Counted from the first letter of the stretch, positions 1-8,256 are shown. The stretch is 64,000 nucleotides of DNA from Micromonospora chokoriensis (GCF_000718555.1 NZ_JOAN01000011.1:1-64000), one strand, 5' to 3'. Made by a program: numbers and translations. The notes: generated from the letters alone by a model not told the origin.

Positions 1-90
1 CTCCCCCCCCCCCCAGCCCCCCCACCCCCACCCACCCCTCCCCCACCCCGCGCCACCGGAGAACAGCAAGGGGTGGGAGGTGTGGGAGGG
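1..90. repeat. C-rich low-complexity tract at window edge
   Basis: The first 50 bases are almost pure C with single A or T interruptions. After a short spacer, positions 70-110 are G-rich on the same strand. The two halves can pair imperfectly into a hairpin just past the stop codon of the minus-strand gene ending at 91, so this may serve as its terminator. Runs of G on the minus strand could also form a G-quadruplex. No gene is seen here. Confidence 0.5.
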
Positions 91-858
91 TCAGGGGGTT
101 GGGGTGGAGAGGCTGGCGCTGGCGGCGTCTCGGGCGGTTTCGCGGGGCATCAGGCGGCCGGAGCGGTAGCCGATGCCGATGCCGGCGATCAGTACGAAGA
201 TCGCGCCGAACGTCTGCAACGAGCCGATCAGGGCACCGCCGAGGCCGAGCAGCGGCGCGGCGATGATCAGCATGACGCCGTCGCCGAGGCTGAAGGTGCC
301 GGAGCGGGCCACCGCCCACCCGGTGAGGAGCCAGCCCACGCTGTAGAACGTCGCGCCGACCAGGACCAGCGACCGCGCGGTGGCACCGAAGACCGGCGTG
401 TGCTCTTCGAACCCGGCGAACGGCAGCATCAGCACGGTCCCGGCGATGCTGACCAGCAGCCCGGCGGCGGCCACCCGGCGGCTGCGGGTCGCGGCCAGCA
501 GCCCGGTGAGGGCCAGCAGCGCGAGCAGGCCGAGCCAGACCGCCGCCACCCAACCGATCAGGTACACCGCACGGCCGTCGGCCGGATAGGGGTCGTTGCC
601 CACCCCTCCGTCGCTGGCCATCGCCACCGCGCCGTAGAGGATGGCGTACGCGGGCAGCAGCCACACCGCCGCCCGCGCGAACCGACGCACCGACCAGGCC
701 CAGCTGGCGTTCGTGGCCGGGGCGCCCGGGGTCGGCTCACCGACGAAGGGCAGTACGCCGAACCCGCCACCGCTGCGCCGGGAGCCCAGTGGGGCGACCG
801 GGTCGTGCGCGCCGGGCGTCGGGGCGGAGGACCACATCCGATTCGCCGGATCCTTCAT
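91..858 (-). CDS. Multi-pass membrane protein of unknown function (255 aa)
   Basis: I do not recognise the family. The N-terminal ~55 residues are hydrophilic and Gly/Pro-rich. Five to six hydrophobic helices follow, at roughly residues 60-80, 98-120, 127-150, 160-182, 193-212 and 214-232, and the tail is short and polar. The ATG at 858 is preceded by GAGG with 6 nt spacing, which supports this start. It is separated from the band-7 gene by about 150 bp and is probably its own unit. An integral inner-membrane location is inferred from the helices only; no catalytic motif is visible. Confidence 0.75.
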   Translation of the reverse strand: MKDPANRMWSSAPTPGAHDPVAPLGSRRSGGGFGVLPFVGEPTPGAPATNASWAWSVRRFARAAVWLLPAYAILYGAVAMASDGGVGNDPYPADGRAVYLIGWVAAVWLGLLALLALTGLLAATRSRRVAAAGLLVSIAGTVLMLPFAGFEEHTPVFGATARSLVLVGATFYSVGWLLTGWAVARSGTFSLGDGVMLIIAAPLLGLGGALIGSLQTFGAIFVLIAGIGIGYRSGRLMPRETARDAASASLSTPTP

Positions 859-1010
859 GCGTCACCTCGCTCGTCGTCGAGCGGTGCACCGACGCGCCGG
901 GGCGCCCCGATTGCCTGGTCACCACCCGTCCTAGGACCGATCGTGGCAGGCGTCGGAGCGCCCCATGAGTCTTTCTCGCATTTAACCGGCCGGGCGGCCG
1001 GCGTGCTGGA

Positions 1011-2117
1011 TCAGCCGCGCTCGCGCTGGTCGGCAGGATCCTCGGTCAGGCTGGCCGGGGACACCGGCTCCGGGGCGGGCAGCCCCTGCGGCTTGTTGCC
1101 GCCGGTGGCCTGCGCCTCGGCGACGCGTACCTCGTCGTGGATCTGCTGGGCGGCGTCCGCCGCGGCCTGCGCCGCCTCGGCGGCCTCGCGCTCGACCTGG
1201 CTCGCGTGTTCGGCCGCCTCCGGCGCGGGCAGATCCCCCACCATCTGGCTGAGCCCGCCGAGCGCGCCACCCATTCCCTCCAGGGCCTTGGTCAGCTCCG
1301 CCGGGATGATCCAGACCTTGTTGGCGCTGCCCTGGGCGATCTGCGGCAGAGCCTGCAGGTACTGGTAGGCGAGCACCTTCTGACTCGGGTTCGCCTGGTG
1401 GATCGCGTCGAAGACAGTCCGGATCGCCTTCGCCTGACCCTCGGCCTGCAGGATCCGGGCCTGCCGGTCACCGTCGGCCCGCAGCACCGCCGACTGCTTG
1501 TCACCCTCGGCGGTCAGGATCACCGACTGCTTGTGGCCCTCGGCGGTCAGGATCGCCGCCCGGCGGTCCCGCTCGGCACGCATCTGCTTCTCCATCGAGT
1601 CACGGATGCTGGCCGGCGGCTCGATCGCCTTGATCTCGACCCGGGTCACCTTGATGCCCCAGCGGCCGGTGGTCTCGTCCAGCACACCCGAGAGGTGCCT
1701 GTTGATCTCGTCGCGGCTGGTCAGCGCCCGCTCCAGATCGAGCGAGCCGATCACGTTACGCAAGGTGGTGACGGTCAACTGCTCGATGGCCTGGAGGAAG
1801 CTGGAGATCTCGTAGGTCGCCCGGACCGAGTCGACCACCTTGAAGTAGAGAACGGTGTCGATCGAGACCACCAGGTTGTCCGAGGTGATCACCGGCTGCG
1901 GCGGGAAGCTGACCACCTGCTCCCGCATGTCGACCTTGGTACGAACCGCGTCGATGAACGGCACCAGCAGGTTGAGGCCGGGGCTGAGGGTGCGCTTGTA
2001 CTTGCCGAGCCGTTCCACCACGTCCTGGCGTTGCTGCGGCACGATCCGCACCGCCTTGGCCAGCGTTATCACGGCGATCAACGCCACCGCGATCACCACC
2101 ACCCCGATTAAGGTCAT
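1011..2117 (-). CDS. SPFH/band-7 (stomatin/HflK-C type) membrane protein
   Basis: A 368-residue protein with one N-terminal membrane anchor (residues 1-22), an SPFH/band-7 domain to about residue 190, and an Ala/Glu-rich coiled-coil tail. It resembles QmcA/stomatin-like proteins that form oligomeric membrane microdomain scaffolds. Near residues 195-240 there are four 11-residue units of the type ILTAEGDKQSA. The ATG at 2117 is chosen because GAGGG lies just upstream and the hydrophobic anchor begins there; an in-frame codon at 2264 would add a non-membrane, Arg-rich leader and overlap the upstream gene. Only 5 bp separate it from the NfeD gene, the classic partner of band-7 proteins, so the two are almost certainly co-transcribed. 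Confidence 0.92.
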   Translation of the reverse strand: MTLIGVVVIAVALIAVITLAKAVRIVPQQRQDVVERLGKYKRTLSPGLNLLVPFIDAVRTKVDMREQVVSFPPQPVITSDNLVVSIDTVLYFKVVDSVRATYEISSFLQAIEQLTVTTLRNVIGSLDLERALTSRDEINRHLSGVLDETTGRWGIKVTRVEIKAIEPPASIRDSMEKQMRAERDRRAAILTAEGHKQSVILTAEGDKQSAVLRADGDRQARILQAEGQAKAIRTVFDAIHQANPSQKVLAYQYLQALPQIAQGSANKVWIIPAELTKALEGMGGALGGLSQMVGDLPAPEAAEHASQVEREAAEAAQAAADAAQQIHDEVRVAEAQATGGNKPQGLPAPEPVSPASLTEDPADQRERG

Positions 2118-2122
2118 CCCGT

Positions 2123-2596
2123 TCACCCTCTCGATTCCGGCAGCTCGCCGGCGGAAGAAACATCGTCCTGCCACACCAGGGCAGTCGCGCCCCGGACCTT
2201 TATCACCCGAACCCGTTGACCGGGGTCGTAGACCTGTGTCGTGTCGTACGAACGGGCGCTCCACAACTCACCGTCGATCTTGACAAGACCGTGCTCGGCG
2301 TCCACCCGTTCCAGCACCAACGCCGTGGAGCCCTCGATCGCCTCCACGCCGAACGGCTGCTCGCCGCTCTCCAACGCGGAACGACTGTGCCGCCGGATGA
2401 CCGGTCGGACCACCAGCAGACTCAACGCCGACACCACCGCGAAGACCAGCGCCTGCACCGCGACCGGCGCACCCAGGGCGGCCGCACCGGCGGCAGCGAA
2501 CGCACCGGCCCCAAACATGATCAGAAATAGCGTCGTCGTAAAGATCTCGGCGACGGCCAGCAGCACACCCAACACGATCCACACCACGGCGTCCAC
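2123..2596 (-). CDS. NfeD-like membrane protein
   Basis: A 157-residue short-form NfeD protein: two to three closely packed transmembrane helices in residues 1-70, then a soluble C-terminal beta-barrel (OB-fold) of about 65 residues ending near TALVWQDD. The protease domain of long NfeD proteins is absent, as is usual for this short type. The likely start is GTG at 2596, directly before the first helix; an in-frame ATG at 2683 would add an unrelated hydrophilic leader and cross the divergent promoter region. It is the first gene of an operon with the band-7 protein and is presumed to act with it in membrane organisation. Confidence 0.88.
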   Translation of the reverse strand: MDAVVWIVLGVLLAVAEIFTTTLFLIMFGAGAFAAAGAAALGAPVAVQALVFAVVSALSLLVVRPVIRRHSRSALESGEQPFGVEAIEGSTALVLERVDAEHGLVKIDGELWSARSYDTTQVYDPGQRVRVIKVRGATALVWQDDVSSAGELPESRG

Positions 2597-2646
2597 ACCA
2601 CGATCGTGACACGCGAATGCACGCGCGGCCTCCCCGTGAAGATCAG

Positions 2647-2710
2647 TAGGCTCGGCGAAGCCCTTTTCCGGCCACCAAAACACTACGAATCGGCGGCCCG
2701 ACCCGAGGAG
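2647..2710 (+). promoter_or_regulatory. Promoter -10 (TAGGCT) and Shine-Dalgarno for the beta-lactamase-like gene
   Basis: TAGGCT at 2647-2652 matches the actinobacterial TAnnnT -10 pattern. GAGGAG at 2705-2710 is a strong ribosome binding site 6 nt before a TTG codon at 2717. That spacing decides the start in favour of TTG over the in-frame ATG at 2606, which lies in the opposite gene's leader. Confidence 0.5.
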
Positions 2711-2716
2711 ATCCCG

Positions 2717-4018
2717 TTGCCCCTGCTACCCGAGACCGCCCGACAGATCGACACCCGGGTCGCCCAGGCACAGGCCGACGGTCACGCCCCATCGTTGCTG
2801 CTGGGCGTGGTCCGCGACGGCGCACTGGCGCACCTGGCCATCGCCGGCGACCACCCCCGGCCCGACGTCGACCTGCAATACCGGCTGGGCTCGATCAGCA
2901 AGACGATGACCGGCACCCTGATCATGCAGTTGCGCGACGCCGGCCAACTGGCCCTCGACGACCCGCTGGAGCAGCACCTGCCCGGCACCGGCGTCGGCGC
3001 GCTCACCCTGCGCCAACTACTCGGCCACGCCAGCGGCATCCAACGCGAACCTGAGGGCGACTGGTGGGAACGGACCGCAGGGGTCGATCTGACCACCCTG
3101 CTCGCCGGGATCAGCGCCGACAAGATCGCTTACCCACCGCACCGCACGTACCACTACTCCAACCTGGCGTACGGGCTGCTCGGCGGGTTGCTCGAACGAC
3201 TCACCGGAATGCCCTGGGCCGATCTGCTCAACGCGCGGATCCTCACCCCGCTGGGCCTGCGCCGCACCACCTACACGGCCACCGAGCCCTACGCCCGCGG
3301 CTACGTCGTACACCCCTGGCACGACACGCTGCGCGAAGAACCCCGTACCGACACCGGCGCCATGGCCCCCGCCGGGCAGCTCTGGTCGACGATCGAGGAC
3401 CTGGGCCGCTGGGCCGCCTTCCTGGCCGACCCCGACCCGTCGGTGCTCGCCGCCGAGACCCTGACCGAGATGTGCTCCCCCGTGGTGATCAGCGACCCCG
3501 ACTCCTGGACCGGCGGGCACGGTCTCGGGCTTGAGCTCTACCGCGATGGCGAGCGCGTGTACGTCGGGCACGGTGGCTCGATGCCCGGGTACGTGGCCGC
3601 CCTCGTGGTGCACCGGCCCAGCCGTACCGCAGTGGTCGGCTTCGCCAACTCGTACGGCTTCCCGATCACGGGGCTCGGCCGGCGGCTGCTGACCACCGTT
3701 CTGGACGCCGAGCCGGCGTTCCCGCAGCCGTCGCGGCCGGCCACCGCCGCGCCTGGTGCCGAGGTGGCCGAGCTGACCGGTCGCTGGTGGTGGATGGGCA
3801 CCCCGTTGGACCTGCGCTGGGACGCGGGTGACCTGGTCGCCCACGTACGCGGTGAGCGGGTCAGCCGGTTCGTCGCCGAGGGGACGGACCGCTGGCGGGG
3901 CCGGTCCGGCCCGGAGAACGGTGAGATCCTGTCGGTGCTGCGCGACGACAGTGGACGGGTGCGGGCGGTCGACATCGCCACGTTCGTCTTCACGCGCAGC
4001 CCCGACGAGGCCCCCTGA
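2717..4018 (+). CDS. Serine hydrolase, beta-lactamase/class C-like (Pfam Beta-lactamase)
   Basis: A 433-residue serine hydrolase of the class C beta-lactamase/D-alanyl esterase fold. The catalytic SxxK tetrad is visible as SISK at about residues 59-62, a Tyr-Ser-Asn (YxN) motif follows the family spacing, and a HGG element (YVGHGGSMPGY) takes the place of KTG. The last ~100 residues form an extra beta-rich domain, as in esterase-type members. No signal peptide is visible, so a cytoplasmic esterase or peptidase is as likely as antibiotic resistance. The start is a TTG with an ideal GAGGAG site. It is divergent from the NfeD/band-7 pair. Confidence 0.88.
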   Translation: MPLLPETARQIDTRVAQAQADGHAPSLLLGVVRDGALAHLAIAGDHPRPDVDLQYRLGSISKTMTGTLIMQLRDAGQLALDDPLEQHLPGTGVGALTLRQLLGHASGIQREPEGDWWERTAGVDLTTLLAGISADKIAYPPHRTYHYSNLAYGLLGGLLERLTGMPWADLLNARILTPLGLRRTTYTATEPYARGYVVHPWHDTLREEPRTDTGAMAPAGQLWSTIEDLGRWAAFLADPDPSVLAAETLTEMCSPVVISDPDSWTGGHGLGLELYRDGERVYVGHGGSMPGYVAALVVHRPSRTAVVGFANSYGFPITGLGRRLLTTVLDAEPAFPQPSRPATAAPGAEVAELTGRWWWMGTPLDLRWDAGDLVAHVRGERVSRFVAEGTDRWRGRSGPENGEILSVLRDDSGRVRAVDIATFVFTRSPDEAP

Positions 4019-4044
4019 CCGGTGCCGCAGGGCGGGGCGGAAGG

Positions 4045-4857
4045 TCAGGCTGGCTCGGTCACGAAGTCGATGAGGCGTTCCACGGCGTTGATCAGAGGTG
4101 TCTCCACGTCGGCGAAGCTGTTCACCCGGGACAGGATGTGCCGCCACATGTCGGCCGGCTCGGCCACCCCGAGGTCCGCGCAGACCCCCTCCTTCCACGG
4201 CCGCCCCGGCGGCACCACCGGCCACGCCGCGATGCCCAACGCCGTCGGCTTGACCGCCTGCCACACGTCCACGTAGGGGTGCCCGGTCACCAGCACGTGC
4301 GGCGAGTTCACCCGGGCAACGATCCGGCTCTCCTTGCTGCCCGGCACCAGGTGGTCGACGAGCACGCCGAGTCGTCGGGTCGGGCCGGGGCCGAAGTCGC
4401 GTACCTCGGCGTCGAGAGCGTCGATGCCGTCCAACGGCTCGACCACCACGCCCTCGATTCGCAGGTCGTCGCCCCAGATCCGCTCGACGAGCGCGGCGTC
4501 GTGGATGCCCTCCACCCAGATCCGGCTGGCCTTGGCCACCTGGGCCCGGACGTTGTCCACGGCGACCGAACCGGACGCGGTCCGACGACGGGCCGCCGGC
4601 ACCGTCGCGCGGGTCGGGCGACGCAGCGTCACCGGGCTGCCGTCGAGCAGGAACGCCGCTGGTAGCAGCGGGAAGTTGCGCCGCTTGCCGTGCCGGTCCT
4701 CCAACACCACCGCGCCAGACTCGAAGCCCACCACCGCGCCGCAGAACCCGGAGTCGGCATCCTCCACCACGAGATCTGGTTCGGCATCCACCTCGGGGGT
4801 GACCTTGCGCCGCCGCCAGTCGCCCGCCAACACGTCCTCGCCGTATCGCCCCGCCAT
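4045..4857 (-). CDS. DUF3097 family protein
   Basis: A 270-residue soluble protein that I recognise as DUF3097, a family conserved across actinobacteria with no assigned reaction. It has an N-terminal beta-rich part containing GAVVGFESGAVVLEDRHG and a C-terminal part with acidic residues in LLVTINS-like strands. I place the start at ATG 4857 because TAGCGT lies 7 nt upstream and no ribosome binding site is seen, which suggests a leaderless mRNA; a GTG three codons earlier (4866) is the alternative. It converges on the serine hydrolase gene with 26 bp between the stops. Confidence 0.88.
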   Translation of the reverse strand: MAGRYGEDVLAGDWRRRKVTPEVDAEPDLVVEDADSGFCGAVVGFESGAVVLEDRHGKRRNFPLLPAAFLLDGSPVTLRRPTRATVPAARRRTASGSVAVDNVRAQVAKASRIWVEGIHDAALVERIWGDDLRIEGVVVEPLDGIDALDAEVRDFGPGPTRRLGVLVDHLVPGSKESRIVARVNSPHVLVTGHPYVDVWQAVKPTALGIAAWPVVPPGRPWKEGVCADLGVAEPADMWRHILSRVNSFADVETPLINAVERLIDFVTEPA

Positions 4858-4864
4858 GTCGATC

Positions 4865-4870
4865 ACGCTA
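4865..4870 (-). promoter_or_regulatory. Leaderless -10 box for DUF3097 gene
   Basis: Read on the minus strand this is TAGCGT, followed by 7 nt and then ATG. No purine-rich site lies between, consistent with transcription starting at or next to the start codon. Confidence 0.5.
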
Positions 4871-4952
4871 ACGCCACCCGCCCCACCGCACCCCCCGACA
4901 CACCGCCCGCCCCGCCCGGGTGGGGGCTCGGAACGGGTGGGTGCGGGGCCGC

Positions 4953-6011
4953 TCAGGGGTGGACTGTGGGGTCGGTGGGGCGGGGCCAGTGGGGGCGGTC
5001 GGCGTCGCGCAGGGCGGCGGTGCGGACGGCAGCGAGCTGACGCTCCACCTCAACGAACTGGTCCGCCGGTAGCGGGCCCCGGCGCAGCGCGGCGGCGTTC
5101 TCCTCGACCTGGGCGACCGTACGGCAGCCCGGGATCGGGATGGTGCGACCGCTGCGCGCCCAGATCCAGCCCAGCGCACCCTGGGCGAGGGTGCGACCGT
5201 CGGCGGTGAGCGCGGCACGGACCGCGCCGACGCGGCGCAGCCACTCCGGTGCCGGCCGGCCACCCCGGAACCACTCCAACCAGCCCGGGGCCAGCCCGCG
5301 TACGTCGTCGTGGGGCAGTGTCGACCCGGCTGAGTACTTGCCGGTCAGCAGCCCCATCCCGAGTGGACCTCGGTTGATGCTGGCCAGGTCGTACTTGTCG
5401 CAGACGGCGAGCAGTTCGGGGGCGTCGCGCAGCACCGAGAGGGTGTGTTGCACGGCGGTGGCGCCGGCGGCGCCGTGCCCGAACGCGGCGGCCCGGTCCG
5501 GGCGGTCGGTGCTCCACCCGTAGGCGCGGATCAGACCCTCGGCCACCAGGTCCTCGCAGGCCCCGATCAGCGCCTGCGCCCGCGGCACCGCCAGGTCGGC
5601 CAGGTGCAGCTGGTAGAGGTCGATCCGGTCGGTGTCCAGCCGGCGCAGCGAGGCGGTCACGGCACTGCGCAGGTACGCGGGCGACGCGTCCTCGCCGGTG
5701 GCCTGTCGGCTGGCCTCGTCGAAGGTGTAACCCCACTTGGTGGCGATCACGGCATCGTCGCGGCGGCCGGCGAGCGCGCGTCCGAGCACCCGCTCACCGT
5801 GCCCGGCGCCGTACGTGTCGGCGGTGTCGAAGAGGGTGATGCCCAACTCGAGCGCCCGACGTACCGCCCGCACCGACTCGTCGTCGTCGACCGCACCCCA
5901 GCCCAGCGGCTGGGTGCCCTCCGCCCAGGGGCCGCCGATCGCCCAGCACCCCATGCCGAGGGCGCTGACCTCGATGCCGCTGCGCCCCAACGTCCGTGTC
6001 GTGACTGCCAT
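4953..6011 (-). CDS. Aldo/keto reductase
   Basis: A 352-residue NADPH-dependent aldo/keto reductase fold. The catalytic tetrad can be placed: Asp in FDTADTYGAG together with its Tyr, Lys in VIATKWGY, and His in LYQLHLADL. The C-terminal IPIPGCRTVAQVEENAAAL segment is the usual nucleotide-phosphate binding region. The start is ATG 6011 (MAVTTRTLGRSG); upstream in-frame codons give no homologous residues. The substrate cannot be told from sequence. It is divergent from a HAD-like gene with about 90 bp between the starts. Confidence 0.9.
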   Translation of the reverse strand: MAVTTRTLGRSGIEVSALGMGCWAIGGPWAEGTQPLGWGAVDDDESVRAVRRALELGITLFDTADTYGAGHGERVLGRALAGRRDDAVIATKWGYTFDEASRQATGEDASPAYLRSAVTASLRRLDTDRIDLYQLHLADLAVPRAQALIGACEDLVAEGLIRAYGWSTDRPDRAAAFGHGAAGATAVQHTLSVLRDAPELLAVCDKYDLASINRGPLGMGLLTGKYSAGSTLPHDDVRGLAPGWLEWFRGGRPAPEWLRRVGAVRAALTADGRTLAQGALGWIWARSGRTIPIPGCRTVAQVEENAAALRRGPLPADQFVEVERQLAAVRTAALRDADRPHWPRPTDPTVHP

Positions 6012-6098
6012 CGGCCGATCGTGCCACCTCCACCGGGTCGGGGCGTAACAGATCCGGTGGGCGGACACGCGGGTGCACGGCGACGGTCACACTGCGGC

Positions 6099-6593
6099 AT
6101 GATCGACGCCATGCGACGGCTGGGTGTGGACATCGGCGGAGTGATCATCGAGCCGGCCGACGACGACGCCGACACGTCGTTCTTCGGCGCGCACTACCTG
6201 CGAACCCCCGCCGTCGTCGGGGCGTTCGACGCGCTCGCGGCGCTCGGCCCGGCGTTCGACGAGGTGCACCTGGTGTCCAAGTGCGGGGAGTCCACCGAGC
6301 GGCGTACCCGGGAGTGGTTGGCCCACCACGACTTCGCGGCCCGCACCGGCGTCCCCGTCGAGCGGGTGCACTTCTGCCGGACCCGCCCGGACAAGGCGCC
6401 GATCGCCCGGCGGCTCGGCCTGACCCACTTCGTCGACGACAAGCTGGAGGTGCTCGGCTACCTCGACTCGGTGCCGCACCGCTTCCTGTTACGGCCCCGC
6501 ACGGCGGAGGTCGCCGCACACGCCGCGTTGCTGCCCCGCGTACACCGGGTGGAGAGCTGGTCGGAGCTGACCCCGCTGCTGCGCGCCGACTAG
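6099..6593 (+). CDS. HAD-superfamily-like small protein
   Basis: A 164-residue protein with a HAD-like layout: an N-terminal strand LGVDIGGVII, a middle strand ending in VHLVSKCGE, and a Lys-containing segment KAPIARRLGLTHFVDDKLEVL typical of HAD motifs III/IV. The first motif is DIGG, not DxDG(T/V), so the second catalytic Asp of phosphatases is missing. It may therefore be a HAD protein with altered or no phosphatase activity. The start is ATG 6099; ATG 6111 four codons on is equally possible, as no clear ribosome binding site is seen. Confidence 0.75.
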   Translation: MIDAMRRLGVDIGGVIIEPADDDADTSFFGAHYLRTPAVVGAFDALAALGPAFDEVHLVSKCGESTERRTREWLAHHDFAARTGVPVERVHFCRTRPDKAPIARRLGLTHFVDDKLEVLGYLDSVPHRFLLRPRTAEVAAHAALLPRVHRVESWSELTPLLRAD

Positions 6594-6635
6594 CCGGGCC
6601 GGCGCGGACGCCGCGCAGCCGACGCCGCGCGGCGG

Positions 6636-7184
6636 TCAGGACGGCCAGGCGCGGGCGAACAGGTCGCGGGTGTCGTTGAGCAGCTGCGGCAGGACCTTGG
6701 TGCGGCCGATCACCGGCATGAAGTTCGCGTCGCCGCCCCAGCGCGGCACCACGTGCTGGTGCAGGTGCGCGGCGATGCCGGCGCCGGCCACCCCGCCCTG
6801 GTTCATGCCCAGGTTGAAGCCGTGGGCGTTGCTGACCTTGCGGATCACCCGCATGGCGGTCTGGGTGTACGACGCCAGCTCGATGGTCTCCGGCACGTCC
6901 AGGTCGGTGTAGTCGGCGACGTGTCGGTAGGGGCAGACCAGCAGGTGCCCCGGGTTGTACGGGTAGAGGTTGAGCACCGCGAAGACGTGCTCACCCCGGG
7001 CCACCACGAGGCTCTCCTCCGGCGGCAGCTTCGGCCCTCGACAGAAGGGGCAGCCGGTGGGCTTCTCGTAGCCCTCAGCCGGGCGGTCCTCGCCGGAGAT
7101 GTAGGTCATCCGGTGCGGCGTCCAGAGCCGCTCCAGGCCGTCTGCCATGCCGTCGGTGTCCGTGTGCCGTTCCGCCCCTGTCAC
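6636..7184 (-). CDS. HIT-family protein (Ap4A phosphorylase-like)
   Basis: A 182-residue histidine-triad protein. The triad HLHQHVVPRW lies at about residues 142-151, and CPFC near residue 45 is a probable metal site. The length and the NLYPYNPGHLLVCPYRH segment match actinobacterial diadenosine tetraphosphate phosphorylases of the Rv2613c type, which split Ap4A into ATP and ADP. In mycobacteria this gene sits next to thrS, and here thrS is 1.1 kb away with a peptidase gene between them. The GTG at 7184 is preceded at 6 nt by TAGGAT on the minus strand and has no ribosome binding site, suggesting a leaderless mRNA. Confidence 0.9.
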   Translation of the reverse strand: MTGAERHTDTDGMADGLERLWTPHRMTYISGEDRPAEGYEKPTGCPFCRGPKLPPEESLVVARGEHVFAVLNLYPYNPGHLLVCPYRHVADYTDLDVPETIELASYTQTAMRVIRKVSNAHGFNLGMNQGGVAGAGIAAHLHQHVVPRWGGDANFMPVIGRTKVLPQLLNDTRDLFARAWPS

Positions 7185-7190
7185 GAGCCG

Positions 7191-7196
7191 ATCCTA
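7191..7196 (-). promoter_or_regulatory. Leaderless -10 box (TAGGAT) for the HIT gene
   Basis: On the minus strand TAGGAT is followed by 6 nt and the GTG start at 7184, with no Shine-Dalgarno between them. Confidence 0.55.
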
Positions 7197-7245
7197 CGGA
7201 GCCGCCCGGGCATGCCGCGACACCCGCCGTCGGGAAACTCGATAC

Positions 7246-7305
7246 TGCAAGTTCTTGACGGATCAATGCCGAAACCTGAAGATTCCATGCATCCAAAAAC
7301 TTGCA
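7246..7305 (+). promoter_or_regulatory. Inverted repeat in AT-rich promoter of the secreted peptidase gene
   Basis: TGCAAGTT at 7246-7253 and AACTTGCA at 7298-7305 form a perfect 8-bp inverted repeat (10 of 11 when extended), 44 bp apart and flanking a TTGACG box at 7255-7260. The local AT content is far above its surroundings. The layout suggests two operator half-sites bracketing a promoter, but the regulator is unknown. Confidence 0.45.
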
Positions 7306-7324
7306 TAGACTGATGGAGGGTTAC

Positions 7325-8053
7325 ATGATCCGACGGCTCGGCAGGTTCCTCGCGGCACTTGCGCTGACCGCCACCACCACAGTGGCCGGCGTCACCCTCA
7401 CCGCCGGCGCGGCCCAGGCGGACGGCTGCTACACCTGGGGTCGCACCCTGGCCCAGGGGGCATCCGGCGAGGACGTCCGGCAACTTCAGATCCGGGTCGC
7501 CGGCTACCCCGGCTACGGCGCGGTGCTCACCCTCGACGGCGCGTTCGGCCCGGCCACCCGGTCGGCGGTGGTCCGCTTCCAGCAGGCGTACGGACTCCCC
7601 GCCGACGGCATCGCCGGCCCACAGACGTTCAACCGCCTCTACGCCCTTCAGGACGACGACTGCACCCCGGCCAACTTCAGCTATCCCGAGCTGAACAAGT
7701 GCAACAGCGACTGGTCCGGCGGCGCGGTCTCGGCGAGCACCGCCCGGTTCAACGCGCTCGTCTCGATGTGGAAACTCCAGGCCATGCGGCACGCCCTCGG
7801 GGACGTGGCCATCTCGATCAGCAGCGGCTTCCGCAGCTACGCCTGCAACAGCGCGGTCGGCGGCGCGTCGAACAGTCGGCACCTCTACGGCGACGGCGTG
7901 GACCTGGTCGGATCACCGTCGTTCTGCCGGCTGGCGCAGCAGGCCCGCAACCACGGCTTCGGGCAGATCCTCGGCCCCGGCTACCCGGACCACAACGACC
8001 ACACCCACGTAGCGGCGGTCGGAGGCTGGTCAGCACCGAACTGCGGCATCTGA
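7325..8053 (+). CDS. Secreted zinc D,D-carboxypeptidase (M15A) with peptidoglycan-binding domain
   Basis: A 242-residue exported protein. Residues 1-33 are a Sec signal peptide ending AAQA|DG. A peptidoglycan-binding_1 domain covers about 45-105 (LDGAFGPATRSAVVRFQQ), and the rest is an M15 peptidase with zinc ligands in SRHLYGDGVDL (His and Asp) and DHTHV (His). The order of domains matches the Streptomyces albus G D-Ala-D-Ala carboxypeptidase, so it probably trims muropeptide stems outside the membrane. The ATG at 7325 follows GGAGGG by 4 nt; the TTG at 7301 lacks such a site. Several Cys pairs (for example CYTW, CNSD, CNS) are likely disulfides. Confidence 0.92.
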   Translation: MIRRLGRFLAALALTATTTVAGVTLTAGAAQADGCYTWGRTLAQGASGEDVRQLQIRVAGYPGYGAVLTLDGAFGPATRSAVVRFQQAYGLPADGIAGPQTFNRLYALQDDDCTPANFSYPELNKCNSDWSGGAVSASTARFNALVSMWKLQAMRHALGDVAISISSGFRSYACNSAVGGASNSRHLYGDGVDLVGSPSFCRLAQQARNHGFGQILGPGYPDHNDHTHVAAVGGWSAPNCGI

Positions 8054-8118
8054 CCCGGGGGCGCCGCCTCCGGGCACCGGCCTCTCGCGCTGGCCTCCCG
8101 CACCGGCCTCCCGGCGAA

Positions 8119-8190
8119 GATCGCGCTCGAACATGGAAGTAGTGGCCTCCCACACCGGGGAGGCCACTACTTCCTGGATCGAGCACGATC
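8119..8190. repeat. Large intergenic palindrome A, shared with 19639-19718
   Basis: Perfect 16-bp arms lie at 8136-8151 and 8158-8173, with outer arms at 8119-8130 and 8179-8190 matching at 11 of 12 positions. It sits between the convergent peptidase and thrS genes, so it could end transcription from both sides. Its sequence is clearly related to the palindrome at 19639-19718. A separate perfect 12-bp palindrome (GCGTGATCACGC) follows at 8203-8214. Confidence 0.75.
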
Positions 8191-8256
8191 ATGCGGCCGG
8201 CAGCGTGATCACGCGGCAAGGCGGGCCGCGCAGGCCGGCCGCGCGAGCGGTCGGCC

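Noticed and set aside
1490-1600. CRISPR-like repeat array
   Set aside because: The repeats are in frame within the band-7 gene and encode an 11-residue coiled-coil unit, with no unique spacers.
2717-4018. Antibiotic resistance by the beta-lactamase-like gene
   Set aside because: No signal peptide, a TTG start with intracellular features and an added C-terminal domain fit an esterase/peptidase as well, so resistance is not claimed.
8203-8214. Perfect 12-bp palindrome as an operator
   Set aside because: It lies between two convergent gene ends, so it is not in a promoter, and is more likely part of the nearby palindromic element.
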